Notes under the pieces: generated by a model
Databases searched by the model: none
Told to the model about the DNA's origin: nothing
The model's input: only the letters and a program-made list of their open reading frames with translations
Origin: Centroberyx gerrardi
Lineage: Eukaryota > Chordata > Actinopteri > Beryciformes > Berycidae
Length of the DNA: 64,000 nt
Assembly (NCBI RefSeq): GCF_048128805.1
Contig: NC_135997.1
Span: 3,948,470-4,012,469, forward strand
Reading direction: 5' to 3'
Part shown: positions 62,069-64,000 of the stretch, piece by piece
Position numbering within the stretch: the stretch's first letter is position 1
Layout of the letters: each line of letters opens with the position of its first letter
Program-made: the position numbers and the translations under genes

Positions 62069-62484
62069 TCAGCACTGATACAATAAGAAAGGAGCGCTTC
62101 TTGGATCTGAGGTAGTAGAGGACAGCAAAAACAGCTGCTCTATGGTTGGCGGGTACAACAATACCTTAAAAATACTAGAGATATTCCTTGCCAGTAACGT
62201 AAGATACATATGAGGGAGTAAAAGCATGAATTCCCCCCCAAAAAACCCACGGCACTCCATCTGCAGGTACAAAAATGTAAAAGGCCTTTATTATAGTGGC
62301 TACATAATATAAACAGCGATCAACGCATATCGACCAACAATTGGTCTTCGTCGGAGTGCTAAACATTTATTTGAGTAAAAGTTTATTTGAATCTAGAATG
62401 GGATGTTGGTCAGGAATATCAATTTTGAAAAAAAAAGGCTGGGATGTGTTATGGTCCGTTGAGATAAATTTGAAACAAGCAAAC

Positions 62485-63425
62485 ATGTCTAATTCTCCCA
62501 GGAATGATGCAGGCAGACCTTGGGCCAGTCAGTAACAAGATGCACCAGTTTCAGCAAAATCAGACCAGTGGAGTACTAGTTATGGCTTTTCGAAGTTTGA
62601 CATTTTCACCTTTAATTAGAGCGCCTCCATGAGGCCAATCAGGGTAATTTGTTAGAAGAGCTGGATGTGTGTAGCACGTTTTGCGTTGATTGGACTTAAA
62701 GATCCCATGAAGTGGCATGGAGAGCGTGATTTGCTTCCGTGTATTGATGTATTTCCGAATGAAACAGAAAGTTAGGGTGGGAAGCGTCAGTGGGAGGGGC
62801 TTATTTGAATATTGCGGAAGTGGACGTGGGGTGGGGGGAATAATTCCAACTGTTATCAAAATTTTTGTATCCACCCCCGAGTGCAGGATGAGCCATCAAC
62901 AGAAATGTGCCGTTTACCGGAAAGAGATGCTCTGTTCATTTTGATATAAAATTTCTAGAAATCAACATTTTTTGTCTTTTTTTTGCCTGCATTGGTGAAT
63001 TGGTGCATAGGTGAACAGCAACAACGGCAAAAAGGTAAAAAAAAAAAGTTATTTTTCATTTCATGGGGTGTTTAATGGTGTAGGAGTTAGGGCATTTCAA
63101 CGTTAGAATTTTGGCCTTTGATTCTAGCGCCCCCATCAGGCCAATCAGTGTAACTGTCTGAAACGCCAGAACACAGCGCCAAAATGTGTCATCCCTCCGA
63201 GTTTCTTCAAAATCAGACTGAGATTTCACGTTTGAGTTAAAATTTTTTACCTTTAATTAAAGCGGCCCCATTAGGCCAATCACTGTAACTTTTTTAAACT
63301 CAGGAACGCAGTGTGAAGATCCATCATCCCTCCAAGTTTTCGTCAAAACCAGAGCAGTGGTGTCTGAGATTTCACCTGCGATATCACGCTTGACCGACGG
63401 ACAGACGCAGGCGGGTCGATATCCC
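62485..63425 (-). repeat. ~130-bp-unit interspersed repeat, copy 3
   Basis: On the minus strand it has the same order of phrases as 8405-9070, starting from a GTCTGTCCGTCGGTCAAGCG end. At least three units with GGCCTAATGGGGCCGC or GGCCTGATGGGGGCGC are visible. It is interrupted by the TTAA element at 62700-63071. Confidence 0.6.
62700..63071. mobile_element. TTAA-flanked element nested in the ~130-bp-unit repeat
   Basis: TTAA on both sides (62696-62699, 63072-63075). The ends AGATCCCATGAAGTGGCATG and TTTTTCATTTCATGGGGTGT are roughly inverse. It resembles the AATGAAATGGCATT family at 39881 and 52978 in layout. No frame. Confidence 0.6.
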
Positions 63426-64000
63426 CCTCCCCTCCCCACCGTTTTCATCTTGCGGGACACAATAACTCTTGGTGTTAGAGGCCTATAACAGATCTACTAC
63501 TGCAGATTTCTTGCAGTTGGCTCTACAGCATCTACCATATAATTGTCTTGTAACATAGCCGACACGTCTCTGATAACCCTTTACAATCTGTCTGAACTTT
63601 TCCCCCGCTAAGTTTTCCCTTCAGTAGCTTTAAAGGGAAAAAAATAAATAAGGGTTTAAAGGGTGAAGACAGACACCCACTCCTTTCAGCCAAAGCTCCC
63701 GAGCCGCTGGCCCTGAGTTTTGCCTCAGATGTCTCTCCACTTTAATTACCCATGTTCCCCAGGAGGTTCAGTGGCGCATAAATATTTAAACATGCTGATA
63801 TTGAGAGATATTAGGGAGTGAAGTGCAGAACAAAATACAAAAAAAAAAAAAAGTTCTGGAGCTGTTTGGTCAGGGGCCAAATTAGGTATTGTACTTTTTG
63901 ACTTTTGGAGTGCCAGGTGTTTCAAAAGTGAGTTTAGAGAATGTTTCGGCTTGCTGGCGGGGACGGAAACCAAACAAGCTTGTTTTGAGAAGACATACGG

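Overview
The window is vertebrate nuclear DNA, most probably from a teleost fish. The genes are split into short exons with GT-AG introns and encode clear vertebrate families. The introns carry teleost-type repeats: tRNA-derived SINEs, Tc1-like and hAT-like non-autonomous elements, TTAA-flanked foldback elements, L2-like LINE pieces and many (CA/TG)n tracts. I see no bacterial, viral or CRISPR features. All calls come from reading the sequence and from memory of the protein families; no search was run.

Four protein-coding genes were reconstructed exon by exon, with every splice phase agreeing. (1) dapk2, minus strand, coding 11333 down to 3213: 8 coding exons, 1488 nt, 495 aa. It is a death-associated protein kinase whose kinase domain joins a coiled-coil tail instead of a calmodulin-binding segment. 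(2) sh2d7, plus strand, 14199-19804: 6 coding exons, 1401 nt, 466 aa. It is an SH2 adaptor with tyrosine motifs in its tail. (3) rab11a, plus strand, 23508-28933: 5 coding exons, 648 nt, 215 aa. It is the recycling-endosome GTPase and has a 3 kb 3' UTR. (4) megf11, minus strand, 62046 down to 33832: 14 coding exons, about 680 codons, 5' end outside the window. It is a multiple-EGF-like transmembrane receptor. dapk2 and sh2d7 are head-to-head across about 2 kb. rab11a and megf11 are tail-to-tail, as in other vertebrates.

Region by region: 1-3212 is sequence downstream of dapk2 with a hAT-like element; 3213-12040 is dapk2; 12041-14198 is the divergent intergenic region; 14199-20200 is sh2d7; 20200-23507 is intergenic and holds a decayed coiled-coil coding relic, a hAT foldback element and a LINE 3' end; 23508-31935 is rab11a; 31936-33330 is a short convergent spacer; 33331-64000 is megf11 with very repeat-rich introns.

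The genes do not form an operon or a pathway. They are neighbours with separate roles: kinase signalling, phosphotyrosine adaptor, membrane traffic, and cell-surface recognition or engulfment. The most unusual features are a BED-finger hAT remnant with a perfect 8-bp duplication inside rab11a, another hAT element ending 61 bp before a rab11a exon, a perfect 28-bp-arm hairpin that looks like a replication template switch, (CA/TG)n tracts beside many megf11 EGF exons, and a frameshifted coiled-coil relic upstream of rab11a.
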